Notes: generated from the sequence alone by a model not told the origin. A stretch of DNA of 21,312 bases from Pleurobrachia bachei (GCA_000695325.1 AVPN01001321.1:2964-24275), one strand, 5' to 3'. Counted from the stretch's first letter, positions 1 to 9,549 are shown. Numbers and translations: made by a program.

Positions 1-3000
1 TTGCCATATGTCAGCAAGGGAGGCCGGGTAACTTTACCTAATGGCAGTCGACTGAAAGACAAGAAGGGAAGATCTAAGAAAGCAGGTCGTGCTCCTGACG
101 GGAGACCTCTGATGGACAAGCAGTGTTGTGTACTGGCGCCTGACAAAAAGAACGTGCCTGGAAAAGATGGGAAACCTGTGCCTATTATGCCAACTAGAGC
201 CGTTGAAAAACCAAATAAACAGAAGGTTCCCTTTAGGTCTGATGTTGTGTCCCACTGGGCAAAGGCAATCAAAAATGCTCGTCAGCTCAAGGGTATTGAA
301 GTTGAAGAAGTGGAAATAGAGACTGGTTTATTGACTGAAGAAGTTGAAGAAGACGTGACAGATGTTGTCATGGAGAAAGGAAACGTTGTCAAAAGTGCTC
401 CTTTATCAAAACAGCCAATGGACATTGCTCCAAAAATGGCAGGCCTAAAAGCTCCCGGAAAGCCCTCAAAAGATGTTCCTGATTTCGAAGACCGACAGTT
501 AGAAGAGGTCGAGTTCTCGGAAGAAGATTTTGATATTGAGGTTGAAATGGAGACAGTCGATGTTGTAAAAAGTGCTCTTTTACCAAAACATCGTAAGGAT
601 AGCGCTCCTAAAATGGCTGGTTTGAAAGCTCCCGGAGCGCCCTCTCAAATAGTTCCTGATTTCGAAGATCATGAAGTTAGAAAACCATATGATAATATCC
701 CAAGAAAAGTAGTTTCTAAAACATTAGAAGAAGAAGACTTCGAAGTTGAAATGGAGAATGTCAGTGTTGTGAAAAGTGCTCCTTCCGACAAAAACACGGC
801 TGAATTCCGAAAACCAGCAGACCTTGTCAAGACAAAGGAGCCGGTCGAGGAAACTTTCAAAGGAGAAGTCGCTACTGGAAAAAGACCGGCCAAGAAAGAA
901 AGTCGAAACAGACCTGAAAAGACCGTCAAAGATAGCGAGATCACCAGGAAAATTGTCCCAAGACACTCTGCTGAAGAGTTCCAGGAAAGACCATTGGTTC
1001 CTGAAGATTTCGAAGGAGAAGACTTTGAAAGCGAAGGCTTTGAGGTTGAAATGGAGACTGTTGATGTCGTCAGAAGTTCGCCCAGTGATACAAAGAGAAA
1101 GCCTCAATCCAGTGGACTGAAACGTACGGTCACTGAAGAAGACATATCAGCTGTTGTCAAGGAAACAGTTAAAAGTTCTCCTGAAAAGAGTGGAGAAATC
1201 GATGTCAAAAAGACAGATGCATCCAGTAAAGACCAGGTTCCTGAGTATCACACAGCAGAAGACCTTGTACGGGAGGAAGAAGATCTCCCTGAAGAGGATA
1301 ATTTCGTTCAAGTAGATGCTGGATTTATCCCTCGGGACAAGAGAGTAATGCCAGGAGGGAATGTTCAATTAGCTTCTCCAGCTGGAATGCTATCTACCAC
1401 CATTGGATCACCCGAACCTGTGAAACCCCTACCTAGGGATGGTGATGGTGATTCTTCTGACAGCGACTTTGACATCCCTGATATCGTGAAACACACTAAA
1501 AGTAAACCTCATTTTTCTGACTCTGATATTTCGAGTGATGATCAGGAAACAGTTGACACACCTCAAGTGAAGGGAGCAAAGAGGAAGAATGGAACTCCCG
1601 AACCAATTCCCGGGAGACAGATTCATCCAAAGCCAAAGGATAGTGCTCCTAAAATGGCTGGTCTGAAAGCTCCCGGAAAGCCCTCACAAAAAGTTCCTGA
1701 TTCGGGAGATCGTGATTTTAGTAAGCCATATGATATGACCGAGCCTATTCCCGGGAGACAGATTCATCCAAAGCTTGGGGTTCAAAAAGGGAAACCACCT
1801 CAATCAAAGGGAATTTCAACTAAGCCTAAGAGTACCAATGGTTCAAGGCCAAAGTTCACCGGGAAGAGTAGAGGTCCTTCAAAGATAGCACCTAGCCATC
1901 GTACCACCGTACCAGTAGGTCCAAAACGGAGGGGTGGTTATAGACCTCGGTTCTGGAGCCCTCTGTACCGGGCATACAAGCCGTCTGTACCCCGTGAACC
2001 TAGGTGGTACAAGGGACGCCTGGCGAAACTCCGAGGGACACCTCGGAGGTTTATCAGACCTGGTGTGTCACGTCTTGACAACGAAGGTTGTCTATTTGGT
2101 AGAGATAACCAGCCTGTACGGGACATGAATGGTCGGCCGATCTTTGCTTCGATTCAAGGAAATGGAGAACCGAGGCTGAGTCCAAACAAAGAGCTCCTGG
2201 ACAGAGATGGCAGGGTACTGAGGGGACCTGATGGTGCACCGATTGTACCTGGTCGAGGTCTCTACGGGCCCAGGATTTCCATATCCGGCTGTGTGTACAG
2301 TTGGGATGGAAGTGTTATCGTGGGTTCTAACAAGAGACCCCTGAAGGTGGGCTTCCTTCCCGATGGGCGAGTTAGGGTGGGGAGGTATGGTGACCTGAGA
2401 TGCCCCAACAATTCCCGACTCCGCCGGTCCACAGGCACCATCCTATACGTGTGTGACCTGCCCTATGTGGGGATAAAGGGACTAGTATACCGACCTGATG
2501 GGACCCCTATCAAGAACTGCACGGCCAAGGTTGACAAGGTGACAGGACGGCCCAAGGTGGACACTAAAGGTCGTATCCTTGACAACAGGGACTCTCCTCT
2601 GAGGGACGAGTACGGTGTGGTCCTGGTGCTAGGACCTGGTCCCATAGTGTTTAGAGGGATGGTAATGCTACCAGTGGGTCGACCCCTCCTCTCAACTAAC
2701 TCCATTGTCGTGGTCCCAGGGGAGGAGGAGGGACTACCTGCCGTGGACGAGAATAGCTGCATCCTGGACAGTGATGGAGAGTTGGTCGAGGGTAGGGACG
2801 GTAATGGGGTCGTCCTGGCTGACAGGTTACCTGTGATCCTGGAGGAAGTGACCCTGTCTGATGCCTCTGCTGAAGAGAGTGAGGTGGAGGACCAGCTGAT
2901 GTGGGATGACTTCCTCTACCAGTTTGAGCTGGTGTCTAGTGATGATGAGAGCTGTGAGATGGTATCATCTTCCCCCGTCCTAGAGTTCGAAGATTTTGAC

Positions 3001-3162
3001 ATGGATGAGGTGCAGCCTGTTGAGCGGCTGATTAGCGTCGCATCTGATATCTTCAAAGATCTGGTGGATGAGGAACCACTAGATATGGGAGGGTTGGAGG
3101 GGGCAGATGAGATAGAAACCATGCCGACCCTGGAACATCAACTACCTGAAACGGAGAGGTAG
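1..3162 (+). CDS. Unrecognised repetitive acidic/basic protein, 5'-partial (or a large exon of the downstream gene)
   Basis: A single frame of 1053 codons is open from base 1 to a TAG at 3160-3162. The first codon is TTG and nothing marks a start, so the 5' end is probably missing. In order: a Gly/Asp motif region (residues 1-66); a Lys/Glu-rich, probably disordered region (about 85-590) with repeats of VEMETVDVVKSAP type (near 121-134, 181-193, 249-261, 349-360), APKMAGLKAPG at 143, 202 and 549, and EPIPGRQIHPK at 534 and 581; a basic Arg/Pro/Trp/Tyr stretch (592-690); a 'DG' repeat region (690-945) with the recurring pattern D-x-D-G-x-x-V/P-x-G-x-D-G-x-P-I; and an acidic end (945-1053). There are no membrane segments or catalytic motifs. 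I do not recognise the family. The in-register protein repeats and one uninterrupted frame support real coding. The terminal GAGAG|GTAGAT overlaps the stop, so this may be an internal exon rather than a gene end. Confidence 0.75.
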   Translation: MPYVSKGGRVTLPNGSRLKDKKGRSKKAGRAPDGRPLMDKQCCVLAPDKKNVPGKDGKPVPIMPTRAVEKPNKQKVPFRSDVVSHWAKAIKNARQLKGIEVEEVEIETGLLTEEVEEDVTDVVMEKGNVVKSAPLSKQPMDIAPKMAGLKAPGKPSKDVPDFEDRQLEEVEFSEEDFDIEVEMETVDVVKSALLPKHRKDSAPKMAGLKAPGAPSQIVPDFEDHEVRKPYDNIPRKVVSKTLEEEDFEVEMENVSVVKSAPSDKNTAEFRKPADLVKTKEPVEETFKGEVATGKRPAKKESRNRPEKTVKDSEITRKIVPRHSAEEFQERPLVPEDFEGEDFESEGFEVEMETVDVVRSSPSDTKRKPQSSGLKRTVTEEDISAVVKETVKSSPEKSGEIDVKKTDASSKDQVPEYHTAEDLVREEEDLPEEDNFVQVDAGFIPRDKRVMPGGNVQLASPAGMLSTTIGSPEPVKPLPRDGDGDSSDSDFDIPDIVKHTKSKPHFSDSDISSDDQETVDTPQVKGAKRKNGTPEPIPGRQIHPKPKDSAPKMAGLKAPGKPSQKVPDSGDRDFSKPYDMTEPIPGRQIHPKLGVQKGKPPQSKGISTKPKSTNGSRPKFTGKSRGPSKIAPSHRTTVPVGPKRRGGYRPRFWSPLYRAYKPSVPREPRWYKGRLAKLRGTPRRFIRPGVSRLDNEGCLFGRDNQPVRDMNGRPIFASIQGNGEPRLSPNKELLDRDGRVLRGPDGAPIVPGRGLYGPRISISGCVYSWDGSVIVGSNKRPLKVGFLPDGRVRVGRYGDLRCPNNSRLRRSTGTILYVCDLPYVGIKGLVYRPDGTPIKNCTAKVDKVTGRPKVDTKGRILDNRDSPLRDEYGVVLVLGPGPIVFRGMVMLPVGRPLLSTNSIVVVPGEEEGLPAVDENSCILDSDGELVEGRDGNGVVLADRLPVILEEVTLSDASAEESEVEDQLMWDDFLYQFELVSSDDESCEMVSSSPVLEFEDFDMDEVQPVERLISVASDIFKDLVDEEPLDMGGLEGADEIETMPTLEHQLPETER

Positions 3163-4142
3163 ATAGATCTGTGTGCATGTCCCCCCGCATGAGATATTGA
3201 TCATTCGTATTGTTCAGAAATCTGTTTCTATTCTCTATTATTTCTCACTCTATTTTTCTCTCTCTCTCTCTTCACTTCTCTCCCTCATTCAATCCACGTC
3301 CCTCGGGGCGGTGTATCCATCACCAGCTATAGACAGGTGCAACTATCGAATTTCACCGTTTCCATTGTGCACTCTGTACACTTTCTCCAAGAGAGTGTAC
3401 AGATTGAAAAATGCCTAATCGAGGCAATGAAAAATTACCGTTGTCAATCTTCTATTTTCCGGCCCGTCGAGTTGTGTACATTTCATATCTCAGAGTTCCG
3501 GTGACCCAACACTTTAGCTCTTGTTCTCCCTACCAAAAACATCAAGGGTGGGTTGTATTTAACACATCTCTCATATTCTTGTCGCCTCTTCTTGATCTCG
3601 ATCGGGGTGAGGGCGAATCAATTATACTCAATATGAAAGACAAAGCATGAACATTTAATGCTCAAGGCGATCGTGATATTGTGTATAGTTCCCTGATATA
3701 TTGAGTTGTTTCTCCCCTGATCTCCCGGTCAAGAGTACATTTGATGTGGCTGTGAGTGACTGAAAAGTATTGACGTGCACACAGTGAGCCCTCCAACTCA
3801 CTAATTTATCTCTATCTTCCTCTCTCGTCAAGCTGGTGTAGGTGCCTAGTGTTCTCTGTTCTCTCTCTCCTTGACATGTTTTTAATATGCTCCTAGAGCC
3901 TTCCGCCTCGGTGATCGCTGTTTTCTCATTAATCCGTATCATTTATGAGGTCTCCCTCAACCTCAATCCAACCGATCATCAAAGGTTACAGGCTGCCCCC
4001 GCGTTACAAATTTGGAAATAAATATCTGGGACTTGGGTTAAATCTACATGCTTGATGACTTGATCGCGCTCCAACCATCTGAGTATAATAACACTGTATC
4101 GTATTTAGTCTTATATTTCCTAACAATCCCAATCACTTTCAG
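3163..4142 (+). other. Non-coding stretch: 3'UTR/intergenic or intron
   Basis: No convincing exon lies in these 980 bases. They hold a pyrimidine-rich CT tract (about 3246-3290), short frames without recognisable content, an AATAAA at 4017-4022, and a polypyrimidine-like end with an AG acceptor at 4141-4142. The next exon enters in phase 1, so a coding exon upstream of it must exist. That exon is either hidden here or is the 1-3162 frame joined through an exon I cannot see. Confidence 0.6.
4017..4022 (+). promoter_or_regulatory. Possible polyadenylation signal AATAAA
   Basis: A canonical AATAAA hexamer lies about 855 bases after the stop of the first frame and about 120 bases before the first spectrin exon. 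It could end a separate upstream gene. One hexamer in AT-rich DNA is weak evidence. Confidence 0.2.
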
Positions 4143-4288
4143 GAACGAGGAGAAATACAAATCGTTTGAGCGGATTGGGGAAGCATCTGTTCCTAGAGTG
4201 GTGTCGGGAAACTAAAACATCCCTCGATAACCCCCTCAAGGTCCTTATCCAGGTTAAGGAGGTCTCCAGGATCAAGAGTCAGAAACAG
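4143..4288 (+). CDS. Spectrin-repeat gene, exon 1 in view
   Basis: The acceptor is a TTTCAG ending at 4142 and the donor is CAG|GTTAGT. Two leading bases complete a split codon, then 48 codons read through without a stop, including GKHLFLEWCRETKTSLDN and ending SRIKSQKQ. The Trp in a charged helix is typical of helix A of a spectrin repeat. The other forward frame tested stops at TAA. Entry in phase 1 shows that an upstream exon is missing. Confidence 0.75.
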
Positions 4289-4469
4289 GTTAGTCTCATC
4301 TCTTTCTCCCTGTGTGTCACATGCATATCAAGAGCTAGGTCTCATACATTATACTGTGCATGTCTATTGAGCCCCAATCGATCAAGAGAAGGAAGCTTGA
4401 GAAAAATTGTGAAAGATTTATGAGACAGAGATTTCAGACAAAGGATTTTATTTTAAACTTGTGCCTCAG

Positions 4470-4526
4470 GAAATGGTGGATACAGTGAGTCGACGAGGAG
4501 AGGAGCTGGAAGACTTAGAAAATCAG
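4470..4526 (+). CDS. Spectrin-repeat gene, exon 2 in view
   Basis: A short 19-codon exon between CCTCAG and CAG|GTTAAT, phase 0 at both ends. It encodes EMVDTVSRRGEELEDLENQ, a charged heptad-like helix that continues exon 1 and leads into exon 3. Confidence 0.7.
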
Positions 4527-4834
4527 GTTAATAATCTTTATATTTGTCGCGCTCCACTGGAGAGATTCCACTTTTAAAAAGAGATGCTTTAAAAGTAATC
4601 TAGGATCGTCAGGAAAGCTTTACTAACACGCATTCCATCATATCAGTTTTAAGAATAAGAATAATGACTTAGAATCGTGTTCCTTGCCAAGAATCTATTA
4701 GAATTCATCAACCAAAACCGTCTCAAATTAAGCCTTTCCACCCTATCCAGATCGATTTCAACCTTTTACAGAACCTCGGTTGTCATCCACATTGAAGAAC
4801 AGAACCCCCTAACCCTCTTTTTTCTCATACCCAG
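4527..4834 (+). other. Intron (308 bp)
   Basis: An AT-rich intron from GTTAAT to a pyrimidine-rich TTTTTTCTCATACCCAG. I see nothing else in it. Confidence 0.65.
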
Positions 4835-4972
4835 GTGACGGAGTTCATCACCCATCTCCGACCTCCCTCCGGGGTTACTACTGCCGATGCAGAGGCCATG
4901 GTTGAAGAGGCTGAGGTGGTACAGGAGAAGCTTAAACTAGTCCAGGAGGAGTATACCATCATACTAGAAGAG
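4835..4972 (+). CDS. Spectrin-repeat gene, exon 3 in view
   Basis: 46 codons in phase 0, starting VTEFITHLRPPSG and ending EEYTIILEE, with donor GAAGAG|GTACAG. Helices are joined by a Pro/Gly loop, as between helices of a spectrin repeat. Reading past the donor meets TAG two codons later, which supports the splice. The exon end and its donor are themselves duplicated downstream (see the 40-bp repeat). Confidence 0.75.
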
Positions 4973-5121
4973 GTACAGTAGGGGTACAGTAGGGGTGTTG
5001 TACAGGAGGAGTATACCATCATTCTAGAAGAGGTACAGTACCTGCACATAGTATACCATCATTCTAAAAGAGGTACAGTACCTGCACATAGTATACCATC
5101 ATACTAGAAGAGGTACAGTGG
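4951..5121 (+). repeat. 40-bp tandem repeat made from an exon/intron junction
   Basis: The last bases of exon 3 plus its donor (GTATACCATC...GAAGAGGTACAGT, 4951-4980) recur at 5011, 5051 and 5091. The last three lie at an exact 40-bp period, separated by CCTGCACATA. The extra copies contain donor-like AG|GTACAG sites inside the intron. Only the first donor can be reached without an in-frame stop. Confidence 0.9.
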
Positions 5122-5497
5122 TTGGGCCACGTTTTGAGGTACAGTACCTCGGTTCAGTTGGGTGGCGGGGTGTTGTTTTGGGAAGCCACGGACCTTTAAT
5201 AATATTAATCTGCTGATGGTTTAGTTGTCTTTGTTTGTGTGTTTTAGTACCGGTCATATCACATGACATTTATTAATACAAACAGGCCCTGAACAACTTG
5301 GTTGGCTTGTGTTTTTTTCAATCAATCATCACCCTCTCTCACATATTGTTGTGTTTTGTGTGATATATAGGCGGGGCTTATCATCTAGATTGGGTCTTGT
5401 TGTGGGGTAATGCTTTGAGTTCTATCTAGGATGGAACATTTCCTACTATACAGACAGTGAAAGCTTATCAAGGAAGAGAGATAGGAGGAAGAAAGAG

Positions 5498-5568
<71 letters not shown>

Positions 5569-6499
5569 GTCTGCTACACTTCTCGTTGTGTCTCTCTATA
5601 CTGGTTGTGAGAGGAGAGTGATAGAATCGGAGATAGAGTGATGGAGAGAGAGTGCACCATATGTGGTCCGGTGTGTATTGTCCATGATACGGTGAAAAGC
5701 ACACCAGCTATGCAACCATTTCTTTTGTTTCATCAATTTGAGATATTTGTACACATCATCTGCACAATGGTTCCGTGTGTAGTACAATTGATCCCGATCT
5801 GCACGCCTGGGTGGGATAGTACATTGTGTTTGGGTGTTAGAGGGGTGTGTGCTGCTGCTGCAAGGAGGAAATTGCACAACAGAAAAAGAGATGGAGAGAT
5901 AGAGAGAGAGGGATAAAGGAAGATGAGAGCTCTTTAGTTAGCTTCTATTCTGATGCTGCTACTTTTGTACTCATCATGCTGAGATGATATTTCATAGATT
6001 GCTAATTGTATTCCATTTGAAACGTTGTTGCATGCTGATAAGCTCTTCATAAAACACATCATCATGCTGTAGCAAGAACACACGTGACAGATAAACTAGG
6101 GATATGGCAAGTGGAGAGACGGACGGTTAGGCGGCCCCCCTCCGTCGTATATTGCGAGATCACATAACATGCGAGACAGTACATCCAAATCGTCTTCATC
6201 AACGAGTAGTAGTAGCAACAAGAGAAAACTTGAAGTACCGCCAAACAATGTTCAGGTTAACAGATCAGAATCACCTCGTCCCTCCACGAGCAGAGGGAAA
6301 AAGGTTGCTATTGCAAATATACCTTTTGAATGTTATATTGGACCACATGTTTTGGGGTTTACAGGGTTTACAACTATACAGTATACACAGGGCTCTTGAT
6401 TGGATCTTGAAACAACTCCCGTGACTGGGTATTTTCAGAGCGGGTGGTTTGTGCCTCCGTTTGTTTGTCCCTCCCTTCCTCACTATACTCCCTCTGCAG
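4973..6499 (+). other. Long intron (about 1.5 kb) with repeats and an unexplained Ser-rich frame
   Basis: This is the largest intron in the gene. It contains the 40-bp junction repeat, a GA microsatellite and, at about 6169-6300, a Ser-rich open stretch (see findings). Flanking exons end and begin in phase 0, so they join directly. I find no phase-0 exon with good splice sites inside. Confidence 0.6.
5501..5564 (+). repeat. (GA)n microsatellite
   Basis: About 32 uninterrupted GA units, flanked by looser GA-rich sequence on both sides. It lies inside the long intron. Opposite-strand frames with runs of Ser-Leu come from it and are not genes. Confidence 0.95.
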
Positions 6500-6670
6500 G
6501 CTAAAGCGGCCAGTAAGGAGCTACAAGAGACCATGGAGAGAGTAGAGAAGGTTGTGTACTGGTACAACTGTCTCCAACAATACCTAAAGAACTCTAGGAA
6601 GCGTCTGGAGATGCTTGATCCCGTGGCTACTGACCTGGTTGATGTTCAGAAACAACTCAAAAACTGCAAG
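6500..6670 (+). CDS. Spectrin-repeat gene, exon 4 in view
   Basis: 57 codons in phase 0 between CCCTCTGCAG and AAG|GTAAAT. It encodes a charged helix followed by VVYWYNCLQQYL and ends near VQKQLKNCK. The Trp sits at the usual anchor place of a spectrin repeat. Confidence 0.8.
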
Positions 6671-6800
6671 GTAAATAGTCCGAACCAGTAATATTTTTGT
6701 GTCGTTTGCGTGTTTTTGATATTCCACTATCAGTCTATTTAGACTAGTAAGACATCCCCTCCCCTCTCCCTCTCCCTCTAACTCCTCTCCCATTCTACAG

Positions 6801-6953
6801 GTGATAACTACAGAGCTGGAGAGCAAGGAAGAGCTAATAGAGGAGATGATGAGAGAGAGTGAGCAGTTGTTAGCACTAGCTGATACCGACCAGTTATATG
6901 TTGTACCCGCCGACCTGGGAGACAAAGTCACCTCCTTCAAGGCTGATTGGAAG
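6801..6953 (+). CDS. Spectrin-repeat gene, exon 5 in view
   Basis: 51 codons in phase 0 between CATTCTACAG and AAG|GTATAT. It begins VITTELESKEELIEEMM and ends SFKADWK, a helix B to helix C pattern whose Trp lies just before the junction. Confidence 0.8.
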
Positions 6954-7091
6954 GTATATGAAACAGTTCTTTTATCCCTTGTGAAAATTGTTTTATCACG
7001 TGATTTTGTTATTGCGGTGATCCAATTATAAAACCCCCTAATATCTCTTCTATGATCTATCTCGTCTAAAGCAACACGTGTCCTCCTTCAG

Positions 7092-7778
7092 AAATTCTGC
7101 ACCAAGTGTGGATCCCAGGAGAAGCGTCTGGACAGAACCTATGGCAAGCTGAAGAAGTTGGACAGTGCATTGGAGAAGATCCTCAGATGGCAGGGAGATA
7201 AAGAGAAGGAGCTGGCAGCGGCCCCTCCCATTGCATCTGATCCTGTTGTAATCCAGGAGCAGTTGGACCAGGCCCGGTCTCTCAGGGCTATAGTTGATGG
7301 GTGTGAGGCACACATTAACACCGCTAACGAGCTGGCCCGGTCCCTGATATACAAGGGTAAAGCAGGCTCCACACCGCCCCTCAAAGTGAAACTAGAGAAG
7401 ATTAACGAGGGGTGGAAGAGGATGGATCTGTGTATCACGACACGGTTATCTGATCTGGAGGCAGCTCTGAAGAGGAGCCAGACCATTGAGAAGTCACTGG
7501 ATGACATCAACAGATGGTTGGAGGAGAAGGAGGGTCAGGTGGCTCACTGGGATAAGCTGGATATCAATAGGGAGCCCCTCCAGGACCACTTCTCCAGATG
7601 GACTGAGTTGAGGAGGGATGTACACGGGTATGAGCCTGTACTGAGTACCACCAAGGAGAAGGCCCTCCAGGGTCTGAGTGTGGATGATGCTGATAGAATG
7701 AAGGATAGGCTGGCTAAACTGCAGGACAGATACAATAAAGTTAGGGAGGCAGTGGATAGAAATCACACCATGATAGGG
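7092..7778 (+). CDS. Spectrin-repeat gene, exon 6 in view (about two repeats)
   Basis: 229 codons in phase 0 from TCCTTCAG to GGG|GTACGT. Trp anchors are visible in ILRWQGDKEKEL (about residue 34), INEGWKRMD, INRWLEEKEGQVAHWDKL and FSRWTELRRD, spaced as expected for about two three-helix repeats of roughly 105-110 residues. Strongly charged, no transmembrane or catalytic motif. This is one of the clearest spectrin-type stretches in the window. Confidence 0.88.
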
Positions 7779-7899
7779 GTACGTACCATCTGTTGTAATA
7801 TCACGTGTTAGTTTGATTTGTCAGTCATTCTCTACCGGCTAGATAGAATTCAGTACAAGGAGTTCATCCTATACTGATCTAAACCCTCTCTTCCTATAG

Positions 7900-8083
7900 G
7901 ACGTTCACAAGGGTGTAGACGATATAAGGAGGGCTGCTACTCAACTTGATGGCCAAGTTGAGAGAGCGGCTGAACAGATGGCTGAGATGAACCCCCTAGC
8001 AACCAACATTCCTGCCCTTAACAACCAGCTGAGAGAGGTTAACCAACTATTGGACACCCTGGACGCAGTTAAACCCGAGCTAG
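7900..8083 (+). CDS. Spectrin-repeat gene, exon 7 in view
   Basis: Enters in phase 0 after TTCCTATAG and leaves in phase 1 at CTAG|GTATAT. 61 codons, beginning DVHKGVDDIRRAATQLDG and ending DTLDAVKPEL. Helical, with a Pro-containing loop. Confidence 0.8.
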
Positions 8084-8199
8084 GTATATGTTTGTAGCTG
8101 TCACGTGTTTGTGTGTGTCTAGATGCGTGTGTGTAGTGTGTGTTGTGAGTGTAATTAGGGGAATGTAAGCCACTCACCCCTCCCTCACTCCCATCTCAG

Positions 8200-8641
8200 C
8201 TGGACTAGCAAAGCAGTGTGACAATGTGTGCGACCTCCAGCTGGTCAAGGGTGCCCCTAAAGCCCAGAAGGAGCTCCTTGACATCCCCGCCATGCCGGGC
8301 AGTAAGACTGGAGCCATGGAGAGGGGGGCTCTAGACAGAAAGAAACAGATAGAGGATAGGATAGGACGACTCCAACAGATTGAAGAGGACCTGGCAGGGT
8401 TTATTGAAGATCTAACACGAGTCAAGAAGGACTTTGATAAGAAGTTATCCAACCCCAACCTGTCTGGTGATGAGAAGAAGAAGTTGTTGGAAGAGTTCGA
8501 GGACACAAAGGCAGGTCTGGAGAAGAAGTTAGATAGGATCAGGGGAGAGGTGGAGACATTGTGTGATGGGGTTGAAGACACGCCCATGGTCAAGAGACGA
8601 CTTCAGGAGGCTGAACAGAAACTCAGGGACTTTACTGCTGG
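8200..8641 (+). CDS. Spectrin-repeat gene, exon 8 in view
   Basis: Enters in phase 1 after CCATCTCAG and leaves in phase 2 at GCTGG|GTATGT. It encodes about 147 residues, with helices rich in Lys/Glu/Asp (for example GDEKKKLLEEFEDTKAGLEK) and a region with the Gly/Pro loop AMPGSKTG. The entry and exit phases match its neighbours exactly. Confidence 0.82.
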
Positions 8642-8716
8642 GTATGTGCAGTTTTAATGCCCTAACTTTCCATATAACACGCCCTACCAAGTTTAGGACA
8701 TCATCAGGATGGTGGT

Positions 8717-8808
8717 TCTCTAACCCCCCCTCCATATTCCCTATAGTTTGGATAAGTCCAAGTTGTTTTAACCCCTGATCCATTCCCTATAGTTTGGATA
8801 AGTCCAAG
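8717..8808 (+). repeat. 46-bp tandem duplication of a splice acceptor
   Basis: TTCCCTATAG followed by TTTGGATAAGTCCAAG occurs at 8737-8762 and again at 8783-8808, 46 bp apart, with similar pyrimidine-rich sequence before each. The second acceptor keeps the frame of exon 9. The first would reach a TAA within eight codons. Confidence 0.9.
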
Positions 8809-8964
8809 GACCTGGTTAGTCAGGTGGATGACGCACTGAAGAGGCACGAGAAGGGACGTCTAGACATTCTGGATGACCTCTTGTTGCAAAGTACAGACAT
8901 CAGCGACCTGGAGCCCATCTCTGTCAATGTGGCAACCGCTACCGCCCAGTCCCTTCAGACCATG
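8793..8964 (+). CDS. Spectrin-repeat gene, exon 9 in view
   Basis: Enters in phase 2 at CCCTATAG and leaves in phase 0 at ACCATG|GTTTGT. It encodes DKSKDLVSQVDDALKRHEKG and on to AQSLQTM. The start was chosen at the second of two duplicated acceptors because only that one stays open. Confidence 0.8.
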
Positions 8965-9064
8965 GTTTGTACTTGTTGATGGCTAAATTTAGCCATAAAT
9001 TAATCTTAACTGGTTATTGTGAGTTCTTTTGACAATTCAGTCACTTTCAATACTCTTCCTCCAG

Positions 9065-9549
9065 AACCTATGTGAGAGATGTGAAGGATTGAAGCGAAGA
9101 GTGAACGACCTGGACGACATTATAGTTGATGTTAAGGACTCCATCCCTGCACCCACCAAGGGCAACATGGAGAGCAGTAAAGAGACCACTACTCAGCAAC
9201 TAGATGACATCCTAGGTCGACTGAAGAGCAGGGGAGACACACTGGATAGTGTCCTACCGTTTGTAACGCATCTCCAAGACATGGAGTCGGACACCCTGCC
9301 CTGGTTGGAGGATGTAGAGAGGTGGGTGGTTACCGAGGCAACCAAACCCTCCGAGACAGCGGATCAGATCTCAGAGAGGAAGGAGGGTGTGAAGGGGAAG
9401 CTGAAGGAGGTGGAGGACCATAAGGGAGATATTGATGATATCACTACCTATGGGGAGAGTGCTTTGGAGTTAGTTACGGGGTATGATCCGAACAATGTGT
9501 GTCAGAGTGCAAGGGATCTAGAGGCACACGTTGCTGATGTCCAAAAGAG
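9065..9549 (+). CDS. Spectrin-repeat gene, exon A1 (module copy 1)
   Basis: Starts in phase 0 after CTTCCTCCAG and leaves in phase 2 at AAAAGAG|GTAGAA. 161 codons from NLCERCEGLKRRVNDLDD, including LPWLEDVERWVVTEATKPS and ITTYGESALELVTGYDPNN, and ending HVADVQK. Reading past the donor meets TAG at once, which is the same stop/donor overlap seen at 3160. The second half is repeated at 10769-11015 with clear divergence. Confidence 0.83.

Noticed and set aside
34-1626. Several minus-strand and alternative-frame openings under the first long frame
   Set aside because: Shadows of the 1-3162 coding frame; none shows repeats or composition of its own.
3173-3942. Small frames on both strands between the two coding regions
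   Set aside because: Low-complexity or Ser/Leu-rich translations of CT-rich DNA without recognisable features; lengths expected by chance.
5468-5877. Minus-strand frames with Ser-Leu runs
   Set aside because: Translation of the GA microsatellite and its flanks; no splice or protein support.
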